64,000 nt of DNA from Hyalangium versicolor (GCF_020103695.1 NZ_JAHXBF010000017.1:1-64000); one strand, 5' to 3'; positions 35,425-44,743 are shown, counted from the stretch's first letter. Translations and numbers: made by a program. Notes: a model not told the origin generated them from the letters alone.

Positions 35425-37743
35425 ATGCTCATTGTCCCGTCCGTCCTGGACGCGGTCACGGTCCACGCCGACGGAGCGCTCTGCACCCGCGTCGCGACGG
35501 TCTCGGCCGAGAATGGCCGGCTGCCCACGCAGGTGCGCATCAATGGCTTGCCGTTGGGAATCAACACCGGCTCGCTGCGCGCATCCGTGCTCCAGGGGCC
35601 CGCGGGACTGGCTGTCCGCGACATCCGCCCCACCTTCGATGTCCAACTGCCGCCCGAGCCTGATGTCCCCGCGGAGCAGCGCGCCCTCGAGGAGGCCCAG
35701 GACGTGCTCGCCAGCATCACCACCGAGTTGCGCCGGCTGGAGCAGGAGCTCGACGCGGTGCGGCAGCTCGGCCCCACCTTCCCCAAACCGAAAGCGGGAG
35801 AGGAGCCCCGAGAGGCGTCTCCCACGGCCATTCTTGCCCTCGGCGGTTTCGTCGATGAGGAGCTGGCCGCCCTCCACTCCCGGAAGCTGGATCTGGAGCG
35901 CCGGCAGCGAGATGCGGTGGCGGAGGTGGAGCTGCGCCAGCGTCGACTGCAGGAGGGCTCCTCCTCGGTGCGAGGCCAGCGCGCGGTGCTGTACCGGGCC
36001 GCCCTCATCACGCTCTCGGAGCCAGGCGCGGCGCAGGGAGAGGCACGGCTCGCCCTGGAGTACGCGGTGCACGGCGCACGCTGGGTACCCGGCTATGAGC
36101 TGCGAATGCCGCGCTCGCTCGACGGCGGGACCCTGCGGATGCGCGCCTCCGTCGTCCAGCGCACCGGCGAGGACTGGCAGAACGTGAAGCTGTCGCTGTC
36201 CACCGCGGAGCTGCACCGGCGCGCGGATGTGCCGGAGCTCAAGGCGCTGCGCATCGGCCGGCGCCAGCCTCCCCCGGCTCGCTCGGGCTGGCGCGAGCCT
36301 CCTCCCGGACTGGACGAGCTCTTCGTGGGCTATGACGCCGCGGGGAGCCCTCCACGCCCGGCACAACCCCCTCTCCTGGGAGCCGCCGCGGGAGCTCCAG
36401 CGACCCGGGATCAAAGCACCACTGGCGAGGTCTACGCGGACGAGCTCCGTGCGCAGATCCCCTCCCCATCCAGGCCGAGGCCCCTCCCCGAGCCCGCGGC
36501 TCCTGCCGCAAGCGTCATGAGCGAGCTCTCGGACCTGTCGTCGTCTCCGCCCATGCCGAAGGCGAAGAAGGTCGGTGGCTTCTTCGGGGCTGCCCCTGGC
36601 GGCGCGCCTCCTCCCCCTCCCCCAGCCCCCGCGGCGGCGGCACCCATGCGGCGTCCCTCGTCCTTGCCCAAACCCCAGGGAGGCGGAGGCATGGCCCGCT
36701 CCCGGGGGAGCCTCTCTCGCGGCGATGAGATGGCCAAGGACAGCTCGAGCTTCGCTGAAGAGCCCGAGATGGACCTCATGGAGGATGCCGAAGGCGGGGA
36801 CCTGGGAGGCTACGGCGGGGCGCCGCCCATGGAGCAGGCCCCCTCCAGCATCGAGCCGGGTGGCCACCTGATGGACTACGACTCGCTGGAGCTGGCTGCC
36901 GCGGACCAGCCCGGCCAGCGAGGCAAGTTGAGGCCCCGGCCCACCGGATTCTCCGAGGAGCTGCTGGCACTGACCGCGGTGCAGGTACGGGTGGACATCG
37001 TCTCGCTGCTCGCCGTGCGCCGGCAGAGCATGGACGCGATCCGGCACCTTCCCCCTCCCACGTGGGCGGTGCCGCCGCGCCAGTCCACGCCGCACTTCGA
37101 CTACCGCTACGACGTGGAGACGCGGATGGACGTGCCCTCGGATGGCGCGTGGCACACGGTGTCCGTGTTCTCGGCGCCCGTGGGGCTCGTGGCCGAATAC
37201 CTCTGCGTGCCGTCCATGGGTCCGCAGGTCTTCCGCACGGTGAAGGTGGAGAACCGCACGCCGCACGCGCTGCTCGCGGGCCCGGTGGACGTGACGCTCG
37301 GGGACGAGTTCCTGATGACGTCTCCCCTGCCCACGCTGGCGCCGGGGGCCACGCAGCGGCTGGGACTGGGCGTCGAGGAGTCCATCAAGGTGTCGCGCAA
37401 CACGCGCTTCGACGAGGCCTCGGGCGGTGTCTTCGGTGGGGCGACGGTGCTCACGCATCGCGTCTCGGTGGAGGTGGCCAACCGCCTGGGACGGCCCGCG
37501 ACAGTGGAGCTCCGCGAGCGCGTGCCCGTGGTGCCCAAGGACGAGAAGGACATCAAGGTCGAGGAGTCCGAGATCAAACCCGCCTGGCGCACGCCGGAGC
37601 CGCTGCCCGGAGACACGCCCGTGGAGGGCGAGCGGGCGTGGCGGGTGACGCTGCAGGCCGGAGAGAAGCAGTCGCTGGACGCGACATGGGTTGTGCGGAT
37701 TCCCTCGAGCAAGATGCTCCAGGGCGGAAACCGGAGGACGTAA
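35425..37743 (+). CDS. DUF4139 (MuiA-family) protein, first of tandem pair
   Basis: 772 residues from the ATG at 35425 (GGAGGGG upstream). The N-terminal DUF4140-like domain (VTVHADGALCTRVATV) is followed by a coiled coil (about 80-180, LEEAQDVLASITTELRRLEQEL). The DUF4139 beta-rich domain (YAVHGARWVPGYELRM, RTGEDWQNVKLSLSTA) is interrupted by a 170-residue low-complexity Pro/Gly/Met linker (about 270-460) and resumes near FDYRYDVETRMDVPSDGAWHTVSVF. No signal peptide. The family includes the mucoidy inhibitor A proteins; biochemical role unknown. The next paralogue starts on the base after its stop. Confidence 0.85.
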   Translation: MLIVPSVLDAVTVHADGALCTRVATVSAENGRLPTQVRINGLPLGINTGSLRASVLQGPAGLAVRDIRPTFDVQLPPEPDVPAEQRALEEAQDVLASITTELRRLEQELDAVRQLGPTFPKPKAGEEPREASPTAILALGGFVDEELAALHSRKLDLERRQRDAVAEVELRQRRLQEGSSSVRGQRAVLYRAALITLSEPGAAQGEARLALEYAVHGARWVPGYELRMPRSLDGGTLRMRASVVQRTGEDWQNVKLSLSTAELHRRADVPELKALRIGRRQPPPARSGWREPPPGLDELFVGYDAAGSPPRPAQPPLLGAAAGAPATRDQSTTGEVYADELRAQIPSPSRPRPLPEPAAPAASVMSELSDLSSSPPMPKAKKVGGFFGAAPGGAPPPPPPAPAAAAPMRRPSSLPKPQGGGGMARSRGSLSRGDEMAKDSSSFAEEPEMDLMEDAEGGDLGGYGGAPPMEQAPSSIEPGGHLMDYDSLELAAADQPGQRGKLRPRPTGFSEELLALTAVQVRVDIVSLLAVRRQSMDAIRHLPPPTWAVPPRQSTPHFDYRYDVETRMDVPSDGAWHTVSVFSAPVGLVAEYLCVPSMGPQVFRTVKVENRTPHALLAGPVDVTLGDEFLMTSPLPTLAPGATQRLGLGVEESIKVSRNTRFDEASGGVFGGATVLTHRVSVEVANRLGRPATVELRERVPVVPKDEKDIKVEESEIKPAWRTPEPLPGDTPVEGERAWRVTLQAGEKQSLDATWVVRIPSSKMLQGGNRRT

Positions 37744-39300
37744 GTGAGCACCACCGTCACGCTTCCTGTTACCAAGGTCACCGTCCTGGAGGATCGCGCG
37801 CTCGTGGAGCGCCGAGGCGAGGTGACGCTCCCCGCCGGCCCGCAGAGGCTGCGCGTGGAGGGCCTGTCGCCGCTCGCGGTGGATCGCTCGCTCCAGGTGT
37901 CGCTCTCCGGAGGCGCCATCGTCGGGGCGCGGGTGAACCGCCTCTGGAAGGAGCAACCCAAGGAGGGCCTGCGCGAACACCGCACGGAGCTCGGCCGCCG
38001 CGTCGAGTCGCTCGAGCAGGCGGTGCGCGTGGCCACCGGCGACGTGCTGCGGCTGGAGTCGAGGCTGAGCGTGGCGCAGGCCGCGCGCGCGGACGTGCTG
38101 CGCTCCATCTCGGAGCGGACCGGCGCGGGGATGGCCGCGCCCGATACCTGGCGCCTGCACCTGGCGGCGGTGCGAGCCGAGGTGGGCTCCACGGAGGAGG
38201 CGCTGCGCCAGGCGCGCAAGCGTGAGTCCGTGGCCCAGCAGCGGCTGGCCGAAGCCCGGAGCACCCTGGTCCAAGGCGAGCAGCCGGAGGCAAAGCTCAT
38301 CACCTCGGCGGAGATGGAGGTGAACCATCCCTCGGGGGGCGCGGTGACGGTGAGCGTGGCGTACCTGGTGCCCTGCGCGGTGTGGCGGCCGGCATACCGG
38401 GCCACGCTGCGGTCCCTGGAGGGCGGCGGCGAGGGGGTGACGATGGAGTGCGAGGCGGTGGTGTGGCAGCGCACGGAGGAGGACTGGAAGGACGTGGAGA
38501 TGGCCTTCTCCACGGCTCGGCCCACGCTGGGGGCCACACCGCCGAGGCTGGTGGAGGACCGGCTCTACCTGCGAGACAAGACGCAGCAGGAGAAGCAGGT
38601 GGTGGAAGTGTCGATCCGCGAGGAGTCCATCCAGACGACGGGCGAAGGAGGCGCGCAGGCCACCCCGGACATGCCGGGCCTGGACGACGGCGGCGAGGCG
38701 CTGACGCTGAAGGCGCTCCACCGCGTCACCCTACCCTCGGATGGCTCGCCTCACCGGGTGCCGCTGTTCCAGTTCACGGCGCCGGCGACCTCCGAGCTGG
38801 TGGGCACGCCGGAGCACTCGCCGCTGGTGCACCGGGTGGCGCGCTTCGAGAACAAGGGGAGCTCGGTGCTGCTGGCGGGCCCGGTGGATCTGGTGCGCAC
38901 GAGCGGCTACGTGGGCCGGGCGCAGCTCAGCTTCGCGGGCGTGGGCGAGCGGGTGAAGCTGGGCTTCGGCAGCGAGGACGCGCTGCGCATTGCCCGCCAG
39001 GTGGAGACGAAGCTGGACACGAACCGGATCACGGGCCGCAAGGTGCGGACCCACTTCGTGAAGCTGTTCCTCTCCAATACGGGCAGCCGGCCGGAGCAGA
39101 TCGCCCTCGAGGAGCGGATGCCTGTCTCCGAGGTGGAGGCGGTGGAGATCGAGCTGCTCAAGGACAAGGCGAAACCGGCTCCGGCGAAGGTGAGCCAGGA
39201 CGGGATCATCCGCTTCGAGTTGCCCACCCCGGCCCGCTCCCAGCAGGAGGTGACCTTCTCCTACACGGTTTCCAGTTCTTCCAAGGTGAGCGGGCTTTGA
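37744..39300 (+). CDS. DUF4139 (MuiA-family) protein, second of tandem pair
   Basis: 518 residues starting with GTG directly after the TAA of the previous gene, so translation is coupled. It has the same layout as its neighbour, N-terminal domain (VTVLEDRALVERRGEVTL), coiled coil (about 75-175), DUF4139 domain (YLVPCAVWRPAYRATL, RTEEDWKDVEMAFSTA, HRVPLFQFTAPATSELVG), but lacks the long linker. The two probably form a heteromeric complex (inference from coupling and paralogy). Confidence 0.87.
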   Translation: MSTTVTLPVTKVTVLEDRALVERRGEVTLPAGPQRLRVEGLSPLAVDRSLQVSLSGGAIVGARVNRLWKEQPKEGLREHRTELGRRVESLEQAVRVATGDVLRLESRLSVAQAARADVLRSISERTGAGMAAPDTWRLHLAAVRAEVGSTEEALRQARKRESVAQQRLAEARSTLVQGEQPEAKLITSAEMEVNHPSGGAVTVSVAYLVPCAVWRPAYRATLRSLEGGGEGVTMECEAVVWQRTEEDWKDVEMAFSTARPTLGATPPRLVEDRLYLRDKTQQEKQVVEVSIREESIQTTGEGGAQATPDMPGLDDGGEALTLKALHRVTLPSDGSPHRVPLFQFTAPATSELVGTPEHSPLVHRVARFENKGSSVLLAGPVDLVRTSGYVGRAQLSFAGVGERVKLGFGSEDALRIARQVETKLDTNRITGRKVRTHFVKLFLSNTGSRPEQIALEERMPVSEVEAVEIELLKDKAKPAPAKVSQDGIIRFELPTPARSQQEVTFSYTVSSSSKVSGL

Positions 39301-39311
39301 GCTGATCTATA

Positions 39312-39978
39312 GTGCCGACCTTCCCTCTCACTCTGCGAATGCCGAACGCAGCGAGCCAGGGTTATGTCGGTGACACCAAGAACGAGCTCCACCTGGGCAA
39401 TGGCGAGAAGTTCGAGATCACCCGCTTCAACACCAAGGTGAACGAGGTGAAGTTCACCCAGCAGCCGGGAGTGGGGACGGACCTGAGCTTCAACAAGAGC
39501 TCGCTCGATCCCCGGCAGCCGCTGGGGCCCAACGAGCAGGCGGGAGTCTTCCTGGGCTGGAAGAACGGCAAGGGCGAGGTGATGGATCTGGGGCAGGCCT
39601 CCCCAGACACGCGCTTCTTCGCCACGGCGCCCATGAACGGATGCGCCCTCATCGTGGGAGGCAATGGCAAGGGCCCCACGGTGATGCACGCCAACTACGA
39701 CGGCGCCGCCCTGCAGAACAGCATGAAGCACTCGGATCAGCTCAACGTGTACACGGACGCCTACAAGAAGATTGCGGATCAGGCGGTGACGGGCGGCCAC
39801 ATCCCCGGAGAGAACCGGGTGGTGTTCGATCCGAGCCAAGAAGCAGACCACGGAGATGGTCAACCCGGGCTGGCTCGGGAGGCTGACGGGACAGCAGCCC
39901 AAGCCCCGCACCCACACCGAGATCATCACTGGAGAGGTCTGGCCGAAGCCTGACTTCTCGGCCCTGGAGCCTCGCTGA
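39312..39978 (+). pseudogene. CNF1-like deamidase-fold protein with C-terminal frameshift
   Basis: Starts at GTG 39312 (ATG 39339 possible). Residues 101-126 read FFATAPMNGC-(14 residues)-H: the GC motif with Cys111 and His126, 15 residues apart, is the same spacing as the catalytic Cys866/His881 pair of CNF1. No other domain is present, so it would be a stand-alone catalytic domain. After VVFDP (39833) the frame is lost and ends at 39953. Skipping one base near 39834 restores AKKQTTEMVNPGWLGRL and runs to a TGA at 39976, clearly the original end. It is either a pseudogene, a sequencing error or a natural frameshift. The core motifs lie before the break. Confidence 0.6.
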
Positions 39979-40016
39979 GCCTCCGCTTCCAGCAGGATCC
40001 TGGCGACGGTGGCGGC

Positions 40017-40038
40017 TTCGATTCCCGCCGCCTCCATT
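40017..40038 (+). repeat. 22-bp tRNA-3'-end-like direct repeat, left (att-like)
   Basis: Exact match of 22 bp to 42482-42503. It contains TTCGATT, the typical T-loop, then CCCGC and CGCCTCC plus A as T-stem and acceptor strand. In this copy the T-stem partner GCGGC mismatches once, so it cannot be a working tRNA end. It lies 39 bp after the restored stop of the deamidase-like gene. Confidence 0.75.
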
Positions 40039-40213
40039 TTCTTAGTACGTCTTTACGGATGGTTAGCGGCTTCCTCCATCCGTGTTGCACGTATGTCGCA
40101 CGCCGGAGCAGCGGGCCGTGACGAACGTGAAGGTGTCCGCGAGCCCCCGGTGATTGACGGACCTGTGATGGTACCCCTGTAATCTCGGGTGGTGCTCCCG
40201 GCGCGCGGGGGCC

Positions 40214-41674
40214 ATGGCCAGGAGGCTCCCTCTGCCGCGCTCGATAGTCCTGCTGCTGTTCGTGCTCCTCGCAGGGTGCAGTGCCTCAACGCGGGGCGTC
40301 GTCCGCTTGGACACAGGCCAGGGCGAGCCCATCGTCCACACTCCGCGCCGCAACGTGGAGCCGACGGAGGTGAGCCAAAAGGAGTTCAAGAAGGCCGTCG
40401 CGCAACATGCTCCCTCGGTGCCTGCCGTGGAGCGTCCGCTGGAATACGCTGGGCGCCTGTTCGGAGTACCCGAGCGAAGCGGCTGGTACCGGTACGAGGG
40501 CAGGAGCCAGCGCCTTACGGCTGCGGAGCCGGGGAACACCAGGAACCTGCGCCTGTTGCCCGAGGACGAGGAACTCAAGCGCTGCTACCTGGAGTGGTGT
40601 GAACGGACGTGGGGTCCCGGGGATTGCCTGCGCCTGCTGGTGGACAAGCCCTTCCTGGATGGGGATGCCAAGTACGCGCTCGCCATGGCGATTGCTCACA
40701 GCAAGGTGCTGGGGGCCATGAAGGAGGAGCTCGCCCGGATGGTGAGCCCCCAGGCAGTGGTGGCCACAGTGGTGGGCGGGCTGACCATGTATGCGATCTT
40801 GCTCGCGCTGCCCGAGCCGGTGAGTAAGGGCATCGCCGCGCTGATGACGCTGGGGGCCATGGCTTACCTGGGCTGGGACACGGTGTGGCGCCTCATTGAT
40901 GGGTGGCTGGTGCTGATGAAGGAAGTGGATAAGGCCACCACCTTCGACGGCATCTCCGCCTCTGGAGAGAAGTTCGGGAACACCCTGGGGGAGAAGGCGG
41001 CACGCGCCTTCGTCATGCTGGGCACGGTGGCCCTGGGGAATACGGCTTCAGGGATGGCAGCGACGCTGCCCACGTTGCCTGGAGCTGGGCAGGCGGCGGT
41101 GGTGGCCGAGACGCAGTTGGGCATCCGCTTCACGGCTCCGGCTTTGGCTCAGGTGGAGTCGGTCGCCATCACTGCCGAGGGCGTCACCCTCGCGCTGGCC
41201 CCCAACGCAGTGGCCATGGCGGCTCGCGACAGCTCAGGTGGTACGGCCGGCGCGCAAGCTGCGCCGCCCAGCTCCGGTGGCCCGGGTGAATGGGTCCAGG
41301 TGGACGAGCACATGTCCGAGAGCGCCCGGAACTATCAAGCCCAGAGGACGGGGGCGCCCAAGGGTTACGCCTACCGCGTCAAGGCGGGTGACGAGGAGGT
41401 GGACTTCGATGGGTTCGACAAGGGCGTGCTGCTCGAGGTCAAGGCCCCTGGCTACGAGCAGTGGATCACCCAGAAGCTGGACTTCCTGCCGAACTTCAAG
41501 GGCGCCCGCAAGCTGCTGGAGCAGGCGACGCGCCAGGTCAACGTCGCCAATGGGACGCCCGTCCGGTGGATCGTTGCCGAGGAGAAGCTCGCGGGTGCGC
41601 TCAGGAAGATGTTCCGCAACGAGCGTCTCCCGATTGATGTCATCCATGTTCCCCCAACTCCCCCGACTCCGTGA
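40214..41674 (+). CDS. sitA: SitA-like lipoprotein polymorphic toxin with Tox-REase-5 domain
   Basis: 486 residues. A type II signal peptide ends in LLAGC with the acylated Cys22. The mature start (STRGVVRLDTGQGEPIVHTPR) matches the conserved head of the myxobacterial SitA toxins that pass between kin by outer-membrane exchange. Two or three hydrophobic helices lie at about 175-225. The last about 128 residues are a Tox-REase-5-type nuclease: ARNYQAQRTGAPKGYAY, then D399 in FDGF and E408-V-K410 (PD-ExK pattern). It would kill siblings lacking the immunity protein by cutting DNA. The immunity gene follows 14 bp downstream. The exact Sit subfamily number is not assigned. Confidence 0.82.
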   Translation: MARRLPLPRSIVLLLFVLLAGCSASTRGVVRLDTGQGEPIVHTPRRNVEPTEVSQKEFKKAVAQHAPSVPAVERPLEYAGRLFGVPERSGWYRYEGRSQRLTAAEPGNTRNLRLLPEDEELKRCYLEWCERTWGPGDCLRLLVDKPFLDGDAKYALAMAIAHSKVLGAMKEELARMVSPQAVVATVVGGLTMYAILLALPEPVSKGIAALMTLGAMAYLGWDTVWRLIDGWLVLMKEVDKATTFDGISASGEKFGNTLGEKAARAFVMLGTVALGNTASGMAATLPTLPGAGQAAVVAETQLGIRFTAPALAQVESVAITAEGVTLALAPNAVAMAARDSSGGTAGAQAAPPSSGGPGEWVQVDEHMSESARNYQAQRTGAPKGYAYRVKAGDEEVDFDGFDKGVLLEVKAPGYEQWITQKLDFLPNFKGARKLLEQATRQVNVANGTPVRWIVAEEKLAGALRKMFRNERLPIDVIHVPPTPPTP

Positions 41675-41688
41675 GGAGTAGCCGCCCG

Positions 41689-42408
41689 ATGATAGAAACG
41701 TATTACGCTGCCTCCTACTGGCTCGCCCGGCCCGAATCCGCTGAGGCATGTGCATGCCGCGCGGAGCGTTTCTTTCACCTCCTGGGTCGCTGCGACCCGG
41801 CGTGGACCCGCTGGTATGAGACAGAAGACTCCTTCGAGGAAGCACGCAAACGCTGGTTCACGACAGATGCGGCGAACTTCCAAAAGCTGTTTGGCGAGAA
41901 GGAAAACCGGATCGGTGACGGCTTCACTTTCTGGCTGTGGACGGGCGACAACCTAAACGAAACGTCCCAGGTCAACGGGAGGTGCGGTTCATCCTCGCCG
42001 CGGATTCCGTCCAACTGCGTGCTCAAGCCTTACGACGAGGGGCTCATCGGGGAGCGAGTGCTGACTGCTCCCGTCATGGCCGAGGTGGTGCGCGCCATGG
42101 CTCTGGCCTGGGACCCGGAGTGGGCAGTGGCTACCTCGGAGCAGCACCGGGACAGTTCCACGGGGAGCGCTGATCCAGACACCTTCGTGGGATGGGTGAT
42201 GTACTTCTCACGGCTACGCGGCACGGTGCCCCCACTGCCTGCGCCTGTGCGCATCGAGCCGGTGGAGGACAAGGGTACTCTCGTCATCCTCATCCCCGAG
42301 CGGTTCACCGTTTCCAACCCGGAGCACGTCGCGCTGGCCGCCCGCGTCCACGAGCTACTGAGCCGGGCCGGGATGCTGCGGCCGTTTCAGCCCTGGCCGA
42401 CAGGGTGA
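41689..42408 (+). CDS. sitI: Imm52-like immunity protein (SitI-type)
   Basis: 239 residues from the ATG at 41689, chosen because GAGGAG lies at the right distance; an in-frame GTG at 41671 overlaps the toxin stop. Features include ETYYAASYWLARPESAEACA, WTRWYETEDSFEEA and VGWVMYFSRLRG. Proteins of the Imm52 family are the usual partners of Tox-REase-5 nucleases. Cytosolic, with no signal. It should protect the producer and clonemates. Fourteen bases after the toxin stop, so same transcript. Confidence 0.8.
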   Translation: MIETYYAASYWLARPESAEACACRAERFFHLLGRCDPAWTRWYETEDSFEEARKRWFTTDAANFQKLFGEKENRIGDGFTFWLWTGDNLNETSQVNGRCGSSSPRIPSNCVLKPYDEGLIGERVLTAPVMAEVVRAMALAWDPEWAVATSEQHRDSSTGSADPDTFVGWVMYFSRLRGTVPPLPAPVRIEPVEDKGTLVILIPERFTVSNPEHVALAARVHELLSRAGMLRPFQPWPTG

Positions 42409-42481
42409 CTGCACGGCCGTTGCGGGCGGTTACGAGGTAAGGGCGCGATTCCGCTGGGAGTTTCGCACCGACCGGAGCGGG

Positions 42482-42503
42482 TTCGATTCCCGCCGCCTCC
42501 ATT
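42482..42503 (+). repeat. 22-bp tRNA-3'-end-like direct repeat, right (att-like)
   Basis: Same 22 bp as 40017-40038. Here the T-arm is perfect (GCGGG, TTCGATT, CCCGC), then CGCCTCCA, and a classical terminator follows 6 bp on, as after a real tRNA gene. No tRNA 5' half (GGAGGCG expected) is found upstream, so this is an orphan 3' end. Confidence 0.75.
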
Positions 42504-42509
42504 CCAACA

Positions 42510-42543
42510 AAGCCCCCAAGTTCTCGAAGCTTGGGGGCTTTTT
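42510..42543 (+). terminator. Intrinsic terminator after the tRNA-like end
   Basis: AAGCCCCCAAG (42510-42520) pairs with CTTGGGGGCTT (42530-42540) over a 9-nt loop, then a T5 run to 42543. It serves the Sit operon now and probably once served the tRNA whose 3' end precedes it. Confidence 0.9.
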
Positions 42544-42596
42544 CATACCCGCGGGAAACACGGCAATTCGACTCCAGGGCTCGCACCACCACGGCG

Positions 42597-43805
42597 TCAT
42601 GGCTGGGCCAGAAGCCCCGCATCATCGATCTCCCCCAGGCCTTTCACCTGGATCGAGCTGTTCTCGACAACGTCATACAGCACGAGCCCGCTGTAATTGA
42701 GCACGAGGAGCATCCGCCCATCCGCACTGATGTCGCGCACCCTGGACCCCGAGTCGACCGGTAGCTCGCGGGTCGTGTCGCGATCGACGTCGTACTCGTA
42801 CAGACGGACGCCGGCGGTGACGGACCTCTGCTCGCGGAAGTAGAGCGTCCGCCGGACCGGGCTCGCCGCTTCGAATGTGTCGAATGTGCCGCACAGTCCC
42901 TCGTGAACTCGCCAGACCCGCTCCTGGCCGGTGCGGAGATCGAACCGCCGGTAGGTACCGGCATCTGCTCCCTCGCAGTCGGTGTCAAAGTCGCCTGAGC
43001 GGTAGAAGAGCATCGTGTCCCCCAGCACCGCGGGCGTCAGCATCCCCTTGCGGACCTGGGGCAAGGACGGGCCGACCTTCCACGGCTTCCTGCCCGTAGG
43101 GTCCAGCGTGGCGAGGCGGACGCCGCCGCGGGGATGCCTCAGCGCGGTGCGCGGCTCACCGAGGATCACCATATTGCTCGCGGCGTCGGTCTGACCGCGA
43201 GGGAGCACTTGCACGCTCTCGGGCCGAGGGCCGAAGCTCCAGCTCCACCACTCGCTCCCATTCGAGTCTCCCGCGGAGACGAGTACGCGGGAGCCGTCCG
43301 CCGTGAACAGCGAGGGGAACTGAGCGAAGAAGCGCAGGTTCTCCTTCCATCCATCGGGCACACCGGGGGTAATCGCCACGATTCCGTTGAGATCCCCCAG
43401 GACGAGGAAGGTGCCGCTCTTGGCACGTCCTGCCTTGTCGGTGGGCACGACGAGCTCGCGGCCAGATACCACGACGCTCACCAAGCGGACCGGGGGAGCG
43501 TCGGCGTCGCCCATGACGTGCACCGCCGCCGCCCACCGCCCTGTTGGCGGATGCACAGCGAGAGGCCCGAAACTGCACGGTTCCGAGCTGCGAACCATCT
43601 TGCCCCGCTCGGGACCTGAGAGCATTCGAAGGTCCGTGGTCAGGCGGCAGTCCGCGAGAATTCGGAGGCCGTTCGCGTCCACGGAGACGACACTCCCTTT
43701 CCTGGCGACGATGATCGGCACTGGCGACACGGGCTCTTCGGCCCAGGCGACGGTCACGGATGTCAACAGGGCCAACAGCATGGTGACTCGACTGGCGTTG
43801 AGCAT
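42597..43805 (-). CDS. Secreted beta-propeller-like protein
   Basis: About 402 residues from the ATG at 43805; this places a signal peptide (VTMLLALLTSVTVAWAEEP) at the start. The rest has repeated propeller-blade patterns (LAVHPPTGRWAAAVHV, SLFTADGSRVLVSAGD, RVRDISADGRMLLVLNYSG), similar to TolB/WD40-like proteins. Likely periplasmic or extracellular. No enzyme motif is visible. The 268 bp between its start and the J-domain gene hold nothing I can support. Confidence 0.72.
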   Translation of the reverse strand: MLNASRVTMLLALLTSVTVAWAEEPVSPVPIIVARKGSVVSVDANGLRILADCRLTTDLRMLSGPERGKMVRSSEPCSFGPLAVHPPTGRWAAAVHVMGDADAPPVRLVSVVVSGRELVVPTDKAGRAKSGTFLVLGDLNGIVAITPGVPDGWKENLRFFAQFPSLFTADGSRVLVSAGDSNGSEWWSWSFGPRPESVQVLPRGQTDAASNMVILGEPRTALRHPRGGVRLATLDPTGRKPWKVGPSLPQVRKGMLTPAVLGDTMLFYRSGDFDTDCEGADAGTYRRFDLRTGQERVWRVHEGLCGTFDTFEAASPVRRTLYFREQRSVTAGVRLYEYDVDRDTTRELPVDSGSRVRDISADGRMLLVLNYSGLVLYDVVENSSIQVKGLGEIDDAGLLAQP

Positions 43806-44073
43806 GAGGCTGTAACGGCCTCGCAAGGCCGACATTCACCCCTGGACGCATCGGAGGGACAGGCTGAGCCATCTCTTGCTCGCTCCTGCAGTCGTGCAGC
43901 CCTCGACCACCCCCGCGGCCGATACCGGGCAAAGACTGAAGTGAACCCACTTCCCCGGAGGAAGCGGAGGCAACCGCGCGGAGCCATTTTCTTGACGCGC
44001 CCCGCGGCGCGAGTCTAATCGCGCCACAGGGCTGTTGGGCCCTGTAGCACAGGTCTTCCACGGTCCACCGCCC

Positions 44074-44727
44074 ATGGCAGCCATCATCTACTGCGAGAGC
44101 ACAGCAGCCCTGGGGTGGTTCCTCGAGAGGTCCCCCCTGAGCGTGGTGCACCCTGGCAAGGCCGCCTCGGTGTTTCCGCGGGAGTTGATCAGCTGCATCC
44201 AGTACGTGGGAGAGAGCATCGGAATGGCAGTGGCCTCTCCGTGGGTGCTCCAAACCTATCTGGAGCGGCTCGGTGGAACCTGGGGCGAGCAGCTGGGCCC
44301 CAACGAGCCGGTCATCTTCCGCGGCGCGCGGCCCGTGTGGCGCGAGTCCCACCCGGACAGCAGAGGCGAGGGGCCCCTGGTGGATACCTTGAGCCGGCTC
44401 ATGGTCCGAGCCCGGGCCGACGAGCGCAAGCAGCGGCTCCGCCAGGAGTTCGTCAAGCGGCTGAAGACGCTGGCGGACAACGCCGGCAACAGCAGTGGCA
44501 GGCAAGCACCCAGCTCGCCCGCCCCCCCCGCCAGGCTGAATCCGTACGATGTGCTGGGAGTGAGGCCGGACGCCTCGCGCCAGGATGTCCGCACCGCCTG
44601 GAAGACGCGGGCGCTGGAATACCACCCGGACCGCGTGGCGCACCTGGGCCAGAAGCTCAAGGAGGTGGCCGAGGAGGAGACGCGGACCATCAATGTCGCC
44701 TACGAGATGATTCGGCGTTCCCGGTAG
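44074..44727 (+). CDS. J-domain protein
   Basis: About 217 residues from the ATG at 44074 (frame opens at 44035). The N-terminal 130 residues are an unrecognised domain (AAIIYCESTAALGWFLERSPLSV). A charged linker leads to a C-terminal J domain: LNPYDVLGVRPDASRQDVRTAWK, LEYHPDR with the HPD tripeptide, then a final helix (EEETRTINVAYEMIRRS). The HPD motif implies that it stimulates an Hsp70. Putting the J domain at the C-terminus suggests that the N-terminal part chooses the client. Confidence 0.85.
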   Translation: MAAIIYCESTAALGWFLERSPLSVVHPGKAASVFPRELISCIQYVGESIGMAVASPWVLQTYLERLGGTWGEQLGPNEPVIFRGARPVWRESHPDSRGEGPLVDTLSRLMVRARADERKQRLRQEFVKRLKTLADNAGNSSGRQAPSSPAPPARLNPYDVLGVRPDASRQDVRTAWKTRALEYHPDRVAHLGQKLKEVAEEETRTINVAYEMIRRSR

Positions 44728-44743
44728 ACGCTTCGCGCCGTGT

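Noticed and set aside
35311..38721. 1136-residue open frame antisense to the DUF4139 pair
   Set aside because: Spans two real genes and the promoter between strands; His/Arg-rich shadow composition.
39261..40037. Minus-strand open frame beginning MEAAGIEAATVARI, and a similar one at 42305-42625
   Set aside because: Both starts come from reading the tRNA-end repeat backwards; the frames overlap real genes and have shadow-like composition.
42400..42506. A possible intact tRNA gene ending at the 22-bp repeat
   Set aside because: Only the T-arm and acceptor 3' strand are there. No GGAGGCG 5' strand, D-arm or anticodon arm can be folded upstream.
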